Origin: Nocardiopsis suaedae
GTDB taxonomy: Bacteria > Actinomycetota > Actinomycetes > Streptosporangiales > Streptosporangiaceae
Assembly (NCBI RefSeq): GCF_027706745.1
Contig: NZ_JAQFWP010000042.1
Location: 1 to 60,214 of the forward strand
Reading direction: 5' to 3'
DNA length: 60,214 nucleotides
In this document: in pieces, positions 51,878 through 60,160 of the stretch
Position numbering within the stretch: position 1 is the stretch's first letter
Layout of the letters: each line of letters begins with the position of its first letter
Notes under the pieces: generated by a model
Databases searched by the model: none
What the model saw: only the letters and a program-made list of their open reading frames with translations
Told to the model about the DNA's origin: nothing
Position numbers and translations under genes: made by a program

Positions 51878-52498
51878 TCAGGACGTAGGGGCAAAGGTAG
51901 CCAGGCGCCGGTCGATTTCGTCGGCACCGGCGTGGCCGACGGCGAGTCGTGTCGCGCGGCCGCCGTCGAGGGCCAGCAGGGTGGGGTAGGCGTCGACCCC
52001 CAGTGCGGCCGACCGCGAGAAGTCCGCCTCGGCTTCGGCCGCCGACTCCGGTGCGGAGAAGGCGTCGGCGACGGTGTCCGGATCCAGGCCGTTCGCCTCG
52101 GCGACCGTGCGGTAGGTCGCCGGGTCGGACAGGCTCAGGCCGTCGACGTAGAACGCGTGCTGCAGGGCGGCGGCCAGTTCCACGGCGCGGTCGGGCGCGA
52201 TCCGCCTCAGCGCCGCCACGCCCCGGGCGGCGGCCTCGGAGTCCATGACGAACGAGCCGTCCGCGATGAGCCGCGCGTATCCGGCGCCGAACGCCGCCCC
52301 GGTCAGTTCGGTGATCTTGGCGTTGGCGCCCTGGACGTACCCGAACTCCCTGATCGGCACGCGGCGCGCGCCGGTGAACAGGCCCCCGGAGACCACGTCG
52401 ACCTCCAGGTCCCGGTGGCGCCGAACGACCTCGGCCAGGGTGGGCGCGAAGCCGTACGACCATCCGCAGTAGGCGTCGAAGACGTAGACGAGCTTCAT
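51878..52498 (-). CDS. DsbA/FrnE-family thioredoxin-fold protein
   Basis: 206-residue cytoplasmic protein of the DsbA-like FrnE/Com1 group. The active-site region MKLVYVFDAYCGWSYGF has Cys11-Gly-Trp-Ser14, so the second cysteine of the usual C-x-x-C is serine. The cis-proline strand AYPTLLALDG lies near residue 173. A single cysteine suggests glutathione/mycothiol-type isomerase or transfer chemistry, not dithiol oxidation. A TATCT...AGATA dyad lies about 60 bases upstream. First gene of the minus-strand group with the MBL and SnoaL proteins. Confidence 0.85.
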   Translation of the reverse strand: MKLVYVFDAYCGWSYGFAPTLAEVVRRHRDLEVDVVSGGLFTGARRVPIREFGYVQGANAKITELTGAAFGAGYARLIADGSFVMDSEAAARGVAALRRIAPDRAVELAAALQHAFYVDGLSLSDPATYRTVAEANGLDPDTVADAFSAPESAAEAEADFSRSAALGVDAYPTLLALDGGRATRLAVGHAGADEIDRRLATFAPTS

Positions 52499-52558
52499 GG
52501 GGTGTGAGCCTCCCGGTGACGGGATCCGCGTCCCGCGGATCATTGCCTGACGGAACAG

Positions 52559-52576
52559 TATCTTCCTAGACAGATA
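52559..52576. promoter_or_regulatory. Operator-like dyad upstream of DsbA-like gene
   Basis: TATCT (52559-52563) and AGATA (52572-52576) are inverted repeats with an 8-base spacer in an AT-rich patch, 61 bases before the ATG. A thiol- or quinone-responsive repressor site is possible; no regulator gene is adjacent. Confidence 0.4.
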
Positions 52577-52768
52577 TTCCCGCAAGACGCATCGAATCCC
52601 GGATCCCGCCCCGACGCCCGCCGTCCACCGGTCGGCGCCCTGGTCTTCGCCGCCTGCTCGGCCGCGGTGATGCGCGTCTCCCGAGCCGATGGCCCCCTTC
52701 CCGCCGACTCCCCGCGCGCATGCGCCGCCGCCCCTCACGGGGGGCGGGAGCCCTGCCAGGGGCACCCG

Positions 52769-53707
52769 TCACTGCGGGCGGGTACGGCCTGGACCGGACC
52801 CCCGCCCGGTGTCCCCATGGGGGAGCAGGGAGACCAGGAGGTTGATGAAGTCGGACACCGCAGGTCCCCTGCGGCCGCCGATCATCGTCTGGATCTGGGC
52901 ACGGCGCCGGTCGAAGACGGGGTGGGCCAGAGGGATGTGGACCAGGCCCCCGTCCGGGTCGCCGTCCATGCCCAGGCCACTGACCAGGGCCGCTCCTCCG
53001 CCGGAGCGGACGAACGCGTAGACCGGGGCCAACCGGTCGCACTCGAGGGCGACGGTGGCCTCCACCCCTTCGATGCGGGCGGCGATGTCGAACAGCTCGC
53101 GCTGGCTGGCGCCCTCGGCCGACAGGGCGAGCGGGTGGTCGCACAGCTCGGCGAAGCCGACCCGGTCCCGGTCGGCCAAGGGGTGGTCCCCCCGCACCGC
53201 GACGAAGGTGGGCACCACGGCGGAGTGGTCGACGGACACGTCCTCCTGCCCTCCGATGGCGAAGGTGGCGGCCACGTCGGCGTCCCCTTCGGCCACGCGG
53301 CGGGTCGCCTCCTCACGGCCGACGACGTCGAGGCGGAAGGTGATCGCGGGGTGGATCAGCCGCAGCCGGGACATCGCCTGGGGCACCACGGAATGCGCGA
53401 AGCCTTCGGTGCAGGCCACGACGATCCTGCGGAACCCGGCGGGGTCCAGGGTGCGCATCTCGGCCAGCAGCGCCGAGGCGTCCAGCTCGCTGCGGTGGAC
53501 GTGGGCCAGCAGCCGGCGGCCGGCCTCGGTGAGCGTCATCCCCCGGGGATGCCGGTCGAACAGCGGGCGTCCGATCTCCGACTCCAGCTTGGCGATCTGC
53601 CGGCTGATGGAGGAGGGCGTGATGTGGCGGTTGTCCGCCGCCACGGCGATCGAGCCGGTCTGGGCGACCTCACGGAAGTAACGCAGGGCGGCGGGGACGA
53701 GGGGCAC
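52769..53707 (-). CDS. LysR-family transcriptional regulator
   Basis: 312-residue regulator. N-terminal winged helix-turn-helix 'LRYFREVAQTGSIAVAADNR' and 'HITPSSISRQIAKLESEIGR' followed by PLFDRHPRGMTLTEAGRRLL, typical of LysR proteins. The rest is the periplasmic-binding-like effector domain. GTG 53707 is inferred from family length; the longer frame from 53749 starts with unrelated residues. It is divergent from the M20 peptidase/MFS pair (121-base gap) and so should regulate it, with the imported or hydrolysed compound as probable co-inducer. Confidence 0.9.
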   Translation of the reverse strand: MPLVPAALRYFREVAQTGSIAVAADNRHITPSSISRQIAKLESEIGRPLFDRHPRGMTLTEAGRRLLAHVHRSELDASALLAEMRTLDPAGFRRIVVACTEGFAHSVVPQAMSRLRLIHPAITFRLDVVGREEATRRVAEGDADVAATFAIGGQEDVSVDHSAVVPTFVAVRGDHPLADRDRVGFAELCDHPLALSAEGASQRELFDIAARIEGVEATVALECDRLAPVYAFVRSGGGAALVSGLGMDGDPDGGLVHIPLAHPVFDRRRAQIQTMIGGRRGPAVSDFINLLVSLLPHGDTGRGSGPGRTRPQ

Positions 53708-53748
53708 AGTGAACCACCGGCATCGTTGCGTCGATTGCAAGGCAGGCA

Positions 53749-53759
53749 CCGAAAATCGG
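53749..53759. promoter_or_regulatory. Palindrome in the LysR/M20 divergent region
   Basis: CCGAAAATCGG, arms CCGA/TCGG around AAA, lies between the divergent LysR and M20 genes. Suited to a LysR-type T-N11-A region, but the consensus is loose. Confidence 0.35.
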
Positions 53760-53828
53760 CATTGGCCACAACTGTACGCCCACGGTTAATCTCCTGGCAC
53801 ACCGGCAGTGCTATCAGGGGCAACACAT

Positions 53829-55283
53829 ATGGACCGCACCACCGCCACCGCCGCGGCCAGGGACTACCTCGACTCCGGGGCGTTCTTCGCCGAGCTCTCG
53901 GAACTCGTCGCCTACCCCACGGAGAGCCGACGCCCCGAAGGGAGCGTTGCGCTGAAGGCATACCTGCGCGATGCGCTGGGGCCGATCCTCGAGGAGCTGG
54001 GGTGCACCGTCACCCTCGCCGCCAACCCCGCCGACGCCGGCGGCCCGTTCCTCATCGCCACCCGCGTCGAGGACGAGGAACGCCCCACCGTCGTGTGCTA
54101 CGGGCACGCCGACGTCGTCGACGGCCAGGCGGGCCAGTGGGGCGACGGCCGCGACCCGTGGACCCTCACCGCCGTCGGGGACCGCTGGTACGGCCGGGGC
54201 ACGGCCGACAACAAAGGCCAGCATCTGATCAACCTCGCCGCGCTCCGGGCGGTTCTGGCCGTACGGGGGCGCCTGGGGTTCAACCTCACGATGCTGTTCG
54301 AAACCGGCGAAGAGATCGGCTCGCCGGGGCTGGACGCATTCGTCCGCGCCCACCGGGACGAACTCCGAGCCGACGTGCTGATCGCCTCGGACGGCCCCCG
54401 GCTCACCGCCTCGACCCCCACCCTGTTCCTCGGCGCGCGCGGCGGGGCCACCATCGAGCTCGACGCGGACCTCCGTCCCGCCGACCACCATTCGGGAAAC
54501 TGGGGCGGGCTGCTGCGCAATGCCGCCACCACCCTCACCGGCGCCATCGGCACACTGGTCGACGGGCACGGCGGCATCACCTGCCCCGCGCTGCTCCCCG
54601 AGCGCCTGCCGGACCCGGTCCGCACCGCACTGTCCCGGGTCCACCTCACCACGTCTCCGGACGGGGGCGCGATCGACACCGACTGGGCCGACCCTGCGCT
54701 CACCCCGGCCGAACGGCTGTACGGGTGGAACACGGTGGAGGTCATCGCGCTCGACGCCGGGGACGTCGACGCCCCGGTCAACGCGATCCCCGGCCGCGCC
54801 CGCGCCGTGCTCCAACTACGGTTCGTGGTCGGCACCGACCTCGACGGAATGGCCCGGTCCCTGCGGGCCCACCTCGATGCCCAGGGCTACCCCATGGTCG
54901 GCGTGCGCATCCCCCAGGCGTTCCCCGCCAGCCGCACCGACCTCGACCACCCATGGGTGCACTGGGCGGCCGCCTCATTGGAACGCAGTGTCGGCGGGCC
55001 GGTGACCGTCCTGCCGAACATCGGCGGCTCCCTGCCCAACCACGTGTTCACCGACCTCCTCCAGGTGCCCACGATCTGGATGCCGCACTCCTACCCCGGC
55101 TGCCGGCAGCACGCCCCCGACGAACACCTGCTGGTGACCGTGGCCCGCCAGGGCCTGGAGATGGCCGCGGGACTGTTCCATGACCTGGGGGCGGCGGGCG
55201 AAGGGGAGGCACCGCCCCCGCCGGTGTCCACCGCGACGACGCCGAGGAGCGTCGGCTCTCCCAGTACACGCGTCCCACGCTGA
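53829..55283 (+). CDS. M20-family metallopeptidase / amidohydrolase
   Basis: 484-residue zinc-dependent peptidase or deacylase of the M20/ArgE/DapE group. Metal and catalytic motifs: His93 and Asp95 in CYGHADVVDG, Asp127 in RGTADNKGQH, catalytic Glu161 with Glu162 in FETGEEIGSPG, then IASDGPRLTA. The M20 dimerisation domain follows (about 205-370), and a late His in 'NHVFTDLL ... HSYPGCRQHAPDEH' region is the C-terminal metal ligand. The final ~25 residues are low-complexity. ATG 53829 gives a normal-length protein. A major-facilitator gene follows 27 bases later; together they look like uptake and hydrolysis of an N-acyl or dipeptide compound. Confidence 0.92.
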   Translation: MDRTTATAAARDYLDSGAFFAELSELVAYPTESRRPEGSVALKAYLRDALGPILEELGCTVTLAANPADAGGPFLIATRVEDEERPTVVCYGHADVVDGQAGQWGDGRDPWTLTAVGDRWYGRGTADNKGQHLINLAALRAVLAVRGRLGFNLTMLFETGEEIGSPGLDAFVRAHRDELRADVLIASDGPRLTASTPTLFLGARGGATIELDADLRPADHHSGNWGGLLRNAATTLTGAIGTLVDGHGGITCPALLPERLPDPVRTALSRVHLTTSPDGGAIDTDWADPALTPAERLYGWNTVEVIALDAGDVDAPVNAIPGRARAVLQLRFVVGTDLDGMARSLRAHLDAQGYPMVGVRIPQAFPASRTDLDHPWVHWAAASLERSVGGPVTVLPNIGGSLPNHVFTDLLQVPTIWMPHSYPGCRQHAPDEHLLVTVARQGLEMAAGLFHDLGAAGEGEAPPPPVSTATTPRSVGSPSTRVPR

Positions 55284-55310
55284 CCCCCCGTCCCCGTCCT
55301 TGGGAGAACC

Positions 55311-56624
55311 ATGTCGTCCGCCGCTTCCACGCCCTCGCCCCCGTCGCCGGACGCCGCCGCCCCGGCGCCCACCACGCGGCCCGTCCGCGTGATCGCGGCG
55401 GCCACCATCGGCAACGCCCTGGAATGGTTCGACATCGCGATCTATGCGATGCTCGCCATCTACATCGGCCGCGTCTTCTTCCCCGAATCCGCCCCCAGCG
55501 TCCAGCTCGTGCAGGCCTTCGGCGTGTTCGGCGTCACCTACCTGATCCGTCCCCTGGGCGGGCTGCTGCTGGGCTCCTACGCCGACCGCCGGGGGCGTAA
55601 GAAGGCCCTCGTCCTCAGTATCCGGCTGATGGTCATCGGGACCGGCATGATCGTCGTCATGCCCGGCTACGCCACCATCGGCCTGTTCGCGCCGCTGGGC
55701 ATCGTGGCGGCGCGCCTCATCCAGGGGTTCGCGGCCGGCGGCGAGTTCGGCGCGGCCACATCGCTGCTCGTCGAGCAGAACGGCCGACGGCGCGGCTTCC
55801 TCGGCAGCTTTCAGTTCGCCAGCCAGGGGTTGGCGACGCTCCTCGCGGCGGGGTTCGCCGCCGGGCTGACCGCGCTGCTGTCCGACGCGGACATGACGGC
55901 GTGGGGCTGGCGCATCCCCTTCGCCTTCGGCCTGCTCGTGGGGCCGGTCGGCTACTACATCCGCCGCCATGTCGACGACTCCCCGGCGATGGCCGACTCC
56001 GACGACGGCGCAAAGCGAGTGTCCGCCCAGCTCGGTGGGCTGTTCCGGTACCAGTGGGGCGGGCTGCTGATCGCGGGCGGCGTGCTGGTGGTGTCCACCA
56101 CGCTGAACTTCATCCTGCAGTACCTGCCGACGTTCGGCATCAGCGAGCTGGGGCTCTCCCCCTCCTTCTCGTTCCTGTCCTTGGTGATCACCGGGGCGAT
56201 CCTCACCTTCGTCACGCCGCTCGTCGGCCAGGCCGGCGACATGGTCGGCCGCGTCAGGATCATGCTCCCCGCCGCCCTGCTGATCGGCGTCTCGGTCGTC
56301 CCGCTGTTCCTGTGGCTGACCGCGGCCCGCACCTTCGGCGTGCTGGTGGTCGTCATGGTCGTCCTGGGCCTGCTGAAGGCGCTGTACTACGGGGCACTGC
56401 CCTCGGTGATGGCCGACGCCTTCCCGGTCCGTTCGCGTGCCACCGGCCTGTCCTTCAGCTACAACACCACCGTGATGGCCTTCGGGGGGTTCACCCCGAC
56501 GATCGCGGCCGCACTCGTGGCCACCACGGGGCGGCAGGAGTCACCCGGCTACTACCTGCTGGCCGTCTCGTTCGTCAGCGTCGCCGCCCTACTCGCGGCA
56601 GTACGGTGGCGCGGAATCCGCTGA
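55311..56624 (+). CDS. Major facilitator transporter, metabolite:H+ symporter (MHS) family
   Basis: 437-residue, 12-helix transporter. Signature features: 'IGNALEWFDIAIYAMLAIYI' at the first helix (the NxxEWFD pattern of MHS proteins), YADRRGRKKALVLS in loop 2-3, and RLIQGFAAGGEFGAATSLL in helix 4-5. These are typical of citrate, ketoglutarate, proline/betaine symporters. GGGAGAACC precedes the ATG. It is in an operon with the M20 enzyme and under likely LysR control. Substrate: an organic acid or amino-acid derivative, not decided. Confidence 0.93.
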   Translation: MSSAASTPSPPSPDAAAPAPTTRPVRVIAAATIGNALEWFDIAIYAMLAIYIGRVFFPESAPSVQLVQAFGVFGVTYLIRPLGGLLLGSYADRRGRKKALVLSIRLMVIGTGMIVVMPGYATIGLFAPLGIVAARLIQGFAAGGEFGAATSLLVEQNGRRRGFLGSFQFASQGLATLLAAGFAAGLTALLSDADMTAWGWRIPFAFGLLVGPVGYYIRRHVDDSPAMADSDDGAKRVSAQLGGLFRYQWGGLLIAGGVLVVSTTLNFILQYLPTFGISELGLSPSFSFLSLVITGAILTFVTPLVGQAGDMVGRVRIMLPAALLIGVSVVPLFLWLTAARTFGVLVVVMVVLGLLKALYYGALPSVMADAFPVRSRATGLSFSYNTTVMAFGGFTPTIAAALVATTGRQESPGYYLLAVSFVSVAALLAAVRWRGIR

Positions 56625-56625
56625 C

Positions 56626-56653
56626 CCGGTGATCGCCGCCGCGCGATCACCGG
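56626..56653 (+). terminator. Hairpin after MFS gene
   Basis: 10-bp perfect stem CCGGTGATCG / CGATCACCGG, loop of 8 bases, beginning two bases after the MFS stop codon. Confidence 0.6.
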
Positions 56654-56900
56654 TGTCCACCGCCATCGCCTGTCTTGCCCGGATGGGCTTTGGACACATC
56701 CCCCAGAGTGTCGCCGATGGCAACGATCTGATCCGGATCCACCACTGTGCCCAGCCCTTGTCCGGTGCGTCGGAACAGTTTCGGACCGGTCTCTCCAAGA
56801 GTCGCTCCGGGGCGGGCCTTGCGTGCTCCTGAACTGCGTGCTTCTTTGAGAGTACTGCCGTGGCTCGGAGGCGTCGAAGCGGTAGGGGTGGGGTGGTCGC

Positions 56901-57482
56901 GTGGAGGATGTCGTCGGTGAGCAGCCTGTCGGTGTTTCCGTTCACGATGAACTGGTCGTCGCGGAATATGTGAGTATTCGTTCGGAGATAATCAAGCTCA
57001 TCGAACTGCAGTCGCAGATCGTTTCACTGGTCGTGGTGAGTGTGGGCGCGGTGCTCGGAGTAGCCGCCCAGACGAGTAGTTCCGGCCTGGCCTTCGTCTA
57101 CCCGGTGCTGGCTCTGATCCTCGGCACCACCTGGCTCAATCACGCGCATTCCGTCAGCCGATGCGCCCTGTATCTTGCGCAGAACGTCGAACTGCACCGT
57201 GGGAACGGGGCCCTGGGATGGGAGGGGTTCGTCCAGCGAAACCCACTCCGGTTTGGCATGCTCGGGTACTGGGGTGTCCGTTCGATCTTCATGGGCAGCT
57301 CGCTGGTGGCATTAGCCGTCGGCTGGTCCCTGATTGAAAAAGACACCCTTCTGATCATCGCCGGTGTGATCTCTTCCGCCATCAGCTTGGGCACTGTCGT
57401 GTTGTTCATGCTGTGGCGCGAGCCCTCCCCACGCAAACTTCTGGTCGCAGCGCAGGCAAGGAAGGCCTATCCCACTGAATGA
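56901..57482 (+). CDS. Membrane protein of unknown function, paired with a glycosyltransferase
   Basis: 193-residue protein with hydrophobic segments at about 39-58, 64-80, 128-145 and 149-170, and a short hydrophilic N-terminus (VHDELVVAEYVSIRSEIIKL). No family recognised. GTG 56901 follows GGGGTGGGG by about eight bases. Its stop overlaps the ATG of the glycosyltransferase gene (ATGA). GC is lower (about 60%) than the chromosome, implying recent arrival. May anchor or assist the glycosyltransferase, or belong to a defence-type pair; unproven. Confidence 0.7.
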   Translation: MEDVVGEQPVGVSVHDELVVAEYVSIRSEIIKLIELQSQIVSLVVVSVGAVLGVAAQTSSSGLAFVYPVLALILGTTWLNHAHSVSRCALYLAQNVELHRGNGALGWEGFVQRNPLRFGMLGYWGVRSIFMGSSLVALAVGWSLIEKDTLLIIAGVISSAISLGTVVLFMLWREPSPRKLLVAAQARKAYPTE

Positions 57483-58507
57483 TTGGTTACTACGGACACC
57501 ACCTCGGGGTCGGTCATGTCCGTCGGGCCGCCGTGATCGCCGCCGAGGCCGAGACGCCGGTCGTCGGCTTTTCCACCGAGTCAGCACCGGTGGGGTGGAC
57601 CGATCGATGGGTTCGGCTGCCCGACGATGCCGACGTCGTCGAGCCCGCGACGCGTGATGTCACCGCTGGCGGCACTCTGCACTGGGTTCCCCGGGGCCAT
57701 GCGGGACTCCGAGGGCGGATGGAACTCATCGGCAGGGAGCTCGCCAAAGGCGAGATTCGAGTCATGGTCGTCGATGTCTCGGTTGAGGTGTCGGTTTTTG
57801 CGCGCCTGTATGGAATTCCTGTAGTCATCATGGCCCAGCCCGGGGAGCGCGACGACCGGCCCCACCGACTCGCTTATGATCTCGCCGATCGGTTGCTGGC
57901 TCCGTGGCCCGATATAATGCCTTTGCAGGGGCCTCAGCGGTGGATGGACAAGACCGTCTACTTGGGGGCCTTCTCGCGATTCGATGGTCGGTCCCCGACC
58001 ACACCCGGACCGGGCCGCCGCGTCCTCGCCTTGTGGGGGTCAGGTGGATTGGACATCAGTGCCGAGCACATTAGTGACGCAGCGGCGGCCACCACCGAAT
58101 GGCATTGGGAAGTGTTCGGACCTCCTCTCCCCGGTGCTGTGGATCGGCCCAACCTGACGTGGCGTGGCTGGGTGGACGATATCTGGCCCAGTCTGTGCGC
58201 AGCGGACGTTGTCGTCACCCACGCGGGCCTGAACGCGCTCGCCGACGTCGCCGCGGCACGGCGACCTGCCGTGGTCATCCCGCAAGCCCGGCCGTACGGC
58301 GAGCAACGCGCTACCGCCGCCATGCTCGACGGGAACGGGATCGCCGTGGTCGCCACACGCTGGCCCGATCCAGAACAATGGCCGGAGTTGCTTCGCCGGG
58401 CGAAAGTGCACGGTGGCACCGAGTGGAGCCGATGGTCGTCAGGTGACGGCGCCGCGCGGGCGGCGGCGGTACTCGACGATCTGGCGACAAGAACCTTCGC
58501 ATACTGA
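57479..58507 (+). CDS. MurG/GT28-like glycosyltransferase
   Basis: 342-residue GT-B fold protein. N-terminal MIGYYGHHLGVGHVRRA has the G-H-x-x-R pattern of MurG-like donor enzymes, with VVGFSTESAPVGW following. The C-terminal UDP-sugar domain has 'LCAADVVVTHAGLNALADVA' and PAVVIPQARPYGEQRATAAM, matching the GT28 nucleotide-sugar site (glycine-rich VTHAGxNA and PxxxEQ). It probably transfers a sugar to a lipid or protein acceptor near the membrane. ATGA-coupled to the membrane protein upstream. Lower GC and neighbouring mobile sequences suggest an accessory island. Acceptor unknown. Confidence 0.85.
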   Translation: MIGYYGHHLGVGHVRRAAVIAAEAETPVVGFSTESAPVGWTDRWVRLPDDADVVEPATRDVTAGGTLHWVPRGHAGLRGRMELIGRELAKGEIRVMVVDVSVEVSVFARLYGIPVVIMAQPGERDDRPHRLAYDLADRLLAPWPDIMPLQGPQRWMDKTVYLGAFSRFDGRSPTTPGPGRRVLALWGSGGLDISAEHISDAAAATTEWHWEVFGPPLPGAVDRPNLTWRGWVDDIWPSLCAADVVVTHAGLNALADVAAARRPAVVIPQARPYGEQRATAAMLDGNGIAVVATRWPDPEQWPELLRRAKVHGGTEWSRWSSGDGAARAAAVLDDLATRTFAY

Positions 58508-58593
58508 CACGCGCTCGATCGGACACCCGTGGCAATGTTGTCCCAACCGGGCCGCGCGGGCGACCTTGGGGCCCAGTCCTCTCCGACGGCCAG

Positions 58594-58803
58594 GTGGGAC
58601 GGGGGCGACACCCGAACCACCGGATGCCGGGGATGGGGGAGGTCTATGAGCATGTGACCCCGCCGATGGAGAAGAAGGTCCGCGAGGTCATGGAGGAGCG
58701 CTGGCGTCAGAGCCTTCAGGCGCTGCGTCCGGGGGAGTGCGAGCGGTTCGTGGAGACGGTTCCACGGGGCGGTGGGTACTACCGTGTCCGGGGAGGGGAG
58801 TAG
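58594..58803 (+). pseudogene. C-terminal remnant of a tyrosine-type integrase
   Basis: The last ~57 codons read VYEHVTPPMEKKVREVMEER then WRQSLQALRPGECERFVETV, which resembles the C-terminal tail after the catalytic Tyr of phage-like site-specific integrases in actinomycetes (Y-x-HVTP-x-M). No upstream catalytic part (R-H-R-Y) remains. It ends about 110 bases before the tRNA attachment site, the usual position of an int gene's 3' end. Family assignment rests on the motif alone. Confidence 0.5.
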
Positions 58804-58866
58804 GGCCCGGTGGTGCTGTCAGAGGAAGACCGTCTCCTCTATGGCTCCGCCAACGAGGCCCAACGA

Positions 58867-58903
58867 CCGCAGGCCGGGGCCGTTGAACGGCCCCGGCCTG
58901 CGG
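58867..58903 (-). terminator. Perfect hairpin downstream of the tRNA fragment
   Basis: 16-bp perfect stem CCGCAGGCCGGGGCCG / CGGCCCCGGCCTGCGG with a 5-base loop TTGAA, just beyond the 3' end of the tRNA-Val fragment on the minus strand; probably the native tRNA terminator. Confidence 0.75.
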
Positions 58904-58912
58904 GAATGCGTG

Positions 58913-58959
58913 TGGGCGATACAGGATTCGAACCTGTGACCTCTACCGTGTCAAGGTAG
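58913..58959 (-). other. tRNA-Val(GAC) 3' fragment serving as attachment site
   Basis: On the minus strand these 47 bases read as the 3' half of a valine tRNA: anticodon stem-loop CTACCTTGACACGGTAG (anticodon GAC), variable bases, T-arm ACAGGTTCGAATCCTGT and acceptor strand ATCGCCCA. The bases beyond (58960 onward) do not continue into a D-arm or 5' acceptor strand, so no complete tRNA exists here. This is the pattern left by an element integrated in the tRNA gene, with the intact copy expected at the other end, outside this window. Confidence 0.8.
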
Positions 58960-59059
58960 TTCAGCGTTTCCGGCGACCTGCACCGATGTGCGGAGCCGCA
59001 GGTCAGAGGCCATCGTTGGGAACCGTTCAGCGCCGTTGAGACCCGTTGGGGAGAGTTCT

Positions 59060-59107
59060 CGTCTCCATTTCGTCTCCATGAGGAGGCCGTGGAGATCCCG
59101 TCTCCAT
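59060..59107. repeat. Direct repeats CGTCTCCAT, candidate integrase arm sites
   Basis: CGTCTCCAT occurs at 59060-59068, 59071-59079 and 59099-59107; the last also forms an inverted pair with GGAGA at 59091-59095. Position, 100-190 bases inside the attachment site, fits arm-type binding sites of a tyrosine recombinase. Confidence 0.6.
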
Positions 59108-59196
59108 CAGCCTCCGGGCGCCGCGGGGCACGGTAGTGCTCGCCCGCTGACGGCTCCCGCGCACGGTCGATGACCTGCAAGGGAGAACGAGTCCTC

Positions 59197-59940
59197 ATGT
59201 CCAGCCCCGTGTGGTCGCGCTGGATCACGATCGCCGCGGTGAAGATGCTGGCGGGCATCGCGGCGGTGGTGTCCTACTCCCACATGTTCGAACTGGCCCA
59301 GCGCCACGGCGAGCCGGAGTGGAGGGCGGCGCTGTTCCCGCTGTCGGTGGACGGCATGATCATCGCGTCCTCGATGACTTTGTTGGCCGACGCGAGACGC
59401 GGCCGCCGCGGGGGAGTGCTCCCGTGGACGCTGCTCATCCTCGGCAGCCTGGCCTCCTTGGCGGCGAACGTGGCGGTGGCCGAGCCGACGGTGTGGTCGG
59501 CGGTGATCCACGCCTGGCCGTCCTTCGCGTTGGCGGGCGCGTTCGAGCTGCTGATGCGAGAACTCCGGCGTGAGCAAGGCGCGCGCTCAGCTCACGCAGT
59601 CGATGAGCCCAACAGCCCCGCGACCCCGGCCACCTCGCCAGCGGCAGCCGCCGAGGCCCTAGCCACCGTGGCCCAGGGCGACCAGGCAGAACTGTCCAAC
59701 GCTGATCGCCCCCGCCTACACGTGGTCGAGGCTGTGGACCGCGCCGCCGAACTGCCCTGTGCCACTACCGTCCCCCGGCTACAGGTGGAGGCATGGCAGT
59801 GGGCCCAGGAGAACCGAGGAGAGGACGGCTCCCTTCCCACCGGCAGGGAGATTGCTCTCCGCTTCAATCGCAAGGCACGTTGGGGGCGTCTAGTCAAACA
59901 GTGGGGGCAGCAGGGGCATTTCGAAATGGAAGTGGCTTGA
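59197..59940 (+). CDS. DUF2637 (Spd/spread-type) membrane protein
   Basis: 247-residue protein. Four hydrophobic segments at about 8-28, 43-62, 72-95 and 102-120, including 'SYSHMFELAQRHGEPEWRAA' and LFPLSVDGMIIASSMTLLAD, which mark DUF2637. A hydrophilic tail (130-247) ends with a small helical/winged region (EAWQWAQENRGEDGSLPTGR, EIALRFNRKARWGRLVKQWG) that may bind DNA. Such proteins are encoded by pSAM2/SLP1-like integrative conjugative elements and plasmids and assist intramycelial spread. ATG 59197 with GGGAG upstream is preferred over 59170. It sits next to the tRNA attachment site, marking the left end of such an element. Confidence 0.88.
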   Translation: MSSPVWSRWITIAAVKMLAGIAAVVSYSHMFELAQRHGEPEWRAALFPLSVDGMIIASSMTLLADARRGRRGGVLPWTLLILGSLASLAANVAVAEPTVWSAVIHAWPSFALAGAFELLMRELRREQGARSAHAVDEPNSPATPATSPAAAAEALATVAQGDQAELSNADRPRLHVVEAVDRAAELPCATTVPRLQVEAWQWAQENRGEDGSLPTGREIALRFNRKARWGRLVKQWGQQGHFEMEVA

Positions 59941-60160
59941 CATAGTGAGTTCTTCTCCCCGGGTGCCTTTGACGAGAGGTCCGAGTCGTCAGCTGGCTAG
60001 AAGGTGCCTTGCTCGGCGTCAGGAAGCGAAGGCGGCCTTCAACGAAGGCACGTTCGTCCGGCCGTGTGGCGACGGAGGAGCTATGGAAGGAGTCGGTCAC
60101 CTCGGCAGGGGCGCGTGATGCGGGGAGGAGATACCGAACAGGCGTGCGAAGCCGCTAGAT
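59941..60160. other. Gap between Spd gene and IS end
   Basis: 220 bases without a supported gene. A minus-strand frame (59894-60100) is protein-like only weakly. GC is lower than average, as expected of element DNA. Confidence 0.35.

Noticed and set aside
56589-56945. 118-residue minus-strand frame in the gap before the membrane protein gene
   Set aside because: Some stretches look protein-like, but it overlaps the end of the MFS gene and its terminator and matches no family I know.
58913-58959. Complete tRNA gene
   Set aside because: The D-arm and 5' acceptor strand are absent from the following bases, so only the 3' half is present.
59894-60100. 68-residue minus-strand frame after the Spd gene
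   Set aside because: Low complexity, overlaps the 3' end of the Spd gene, no start context.
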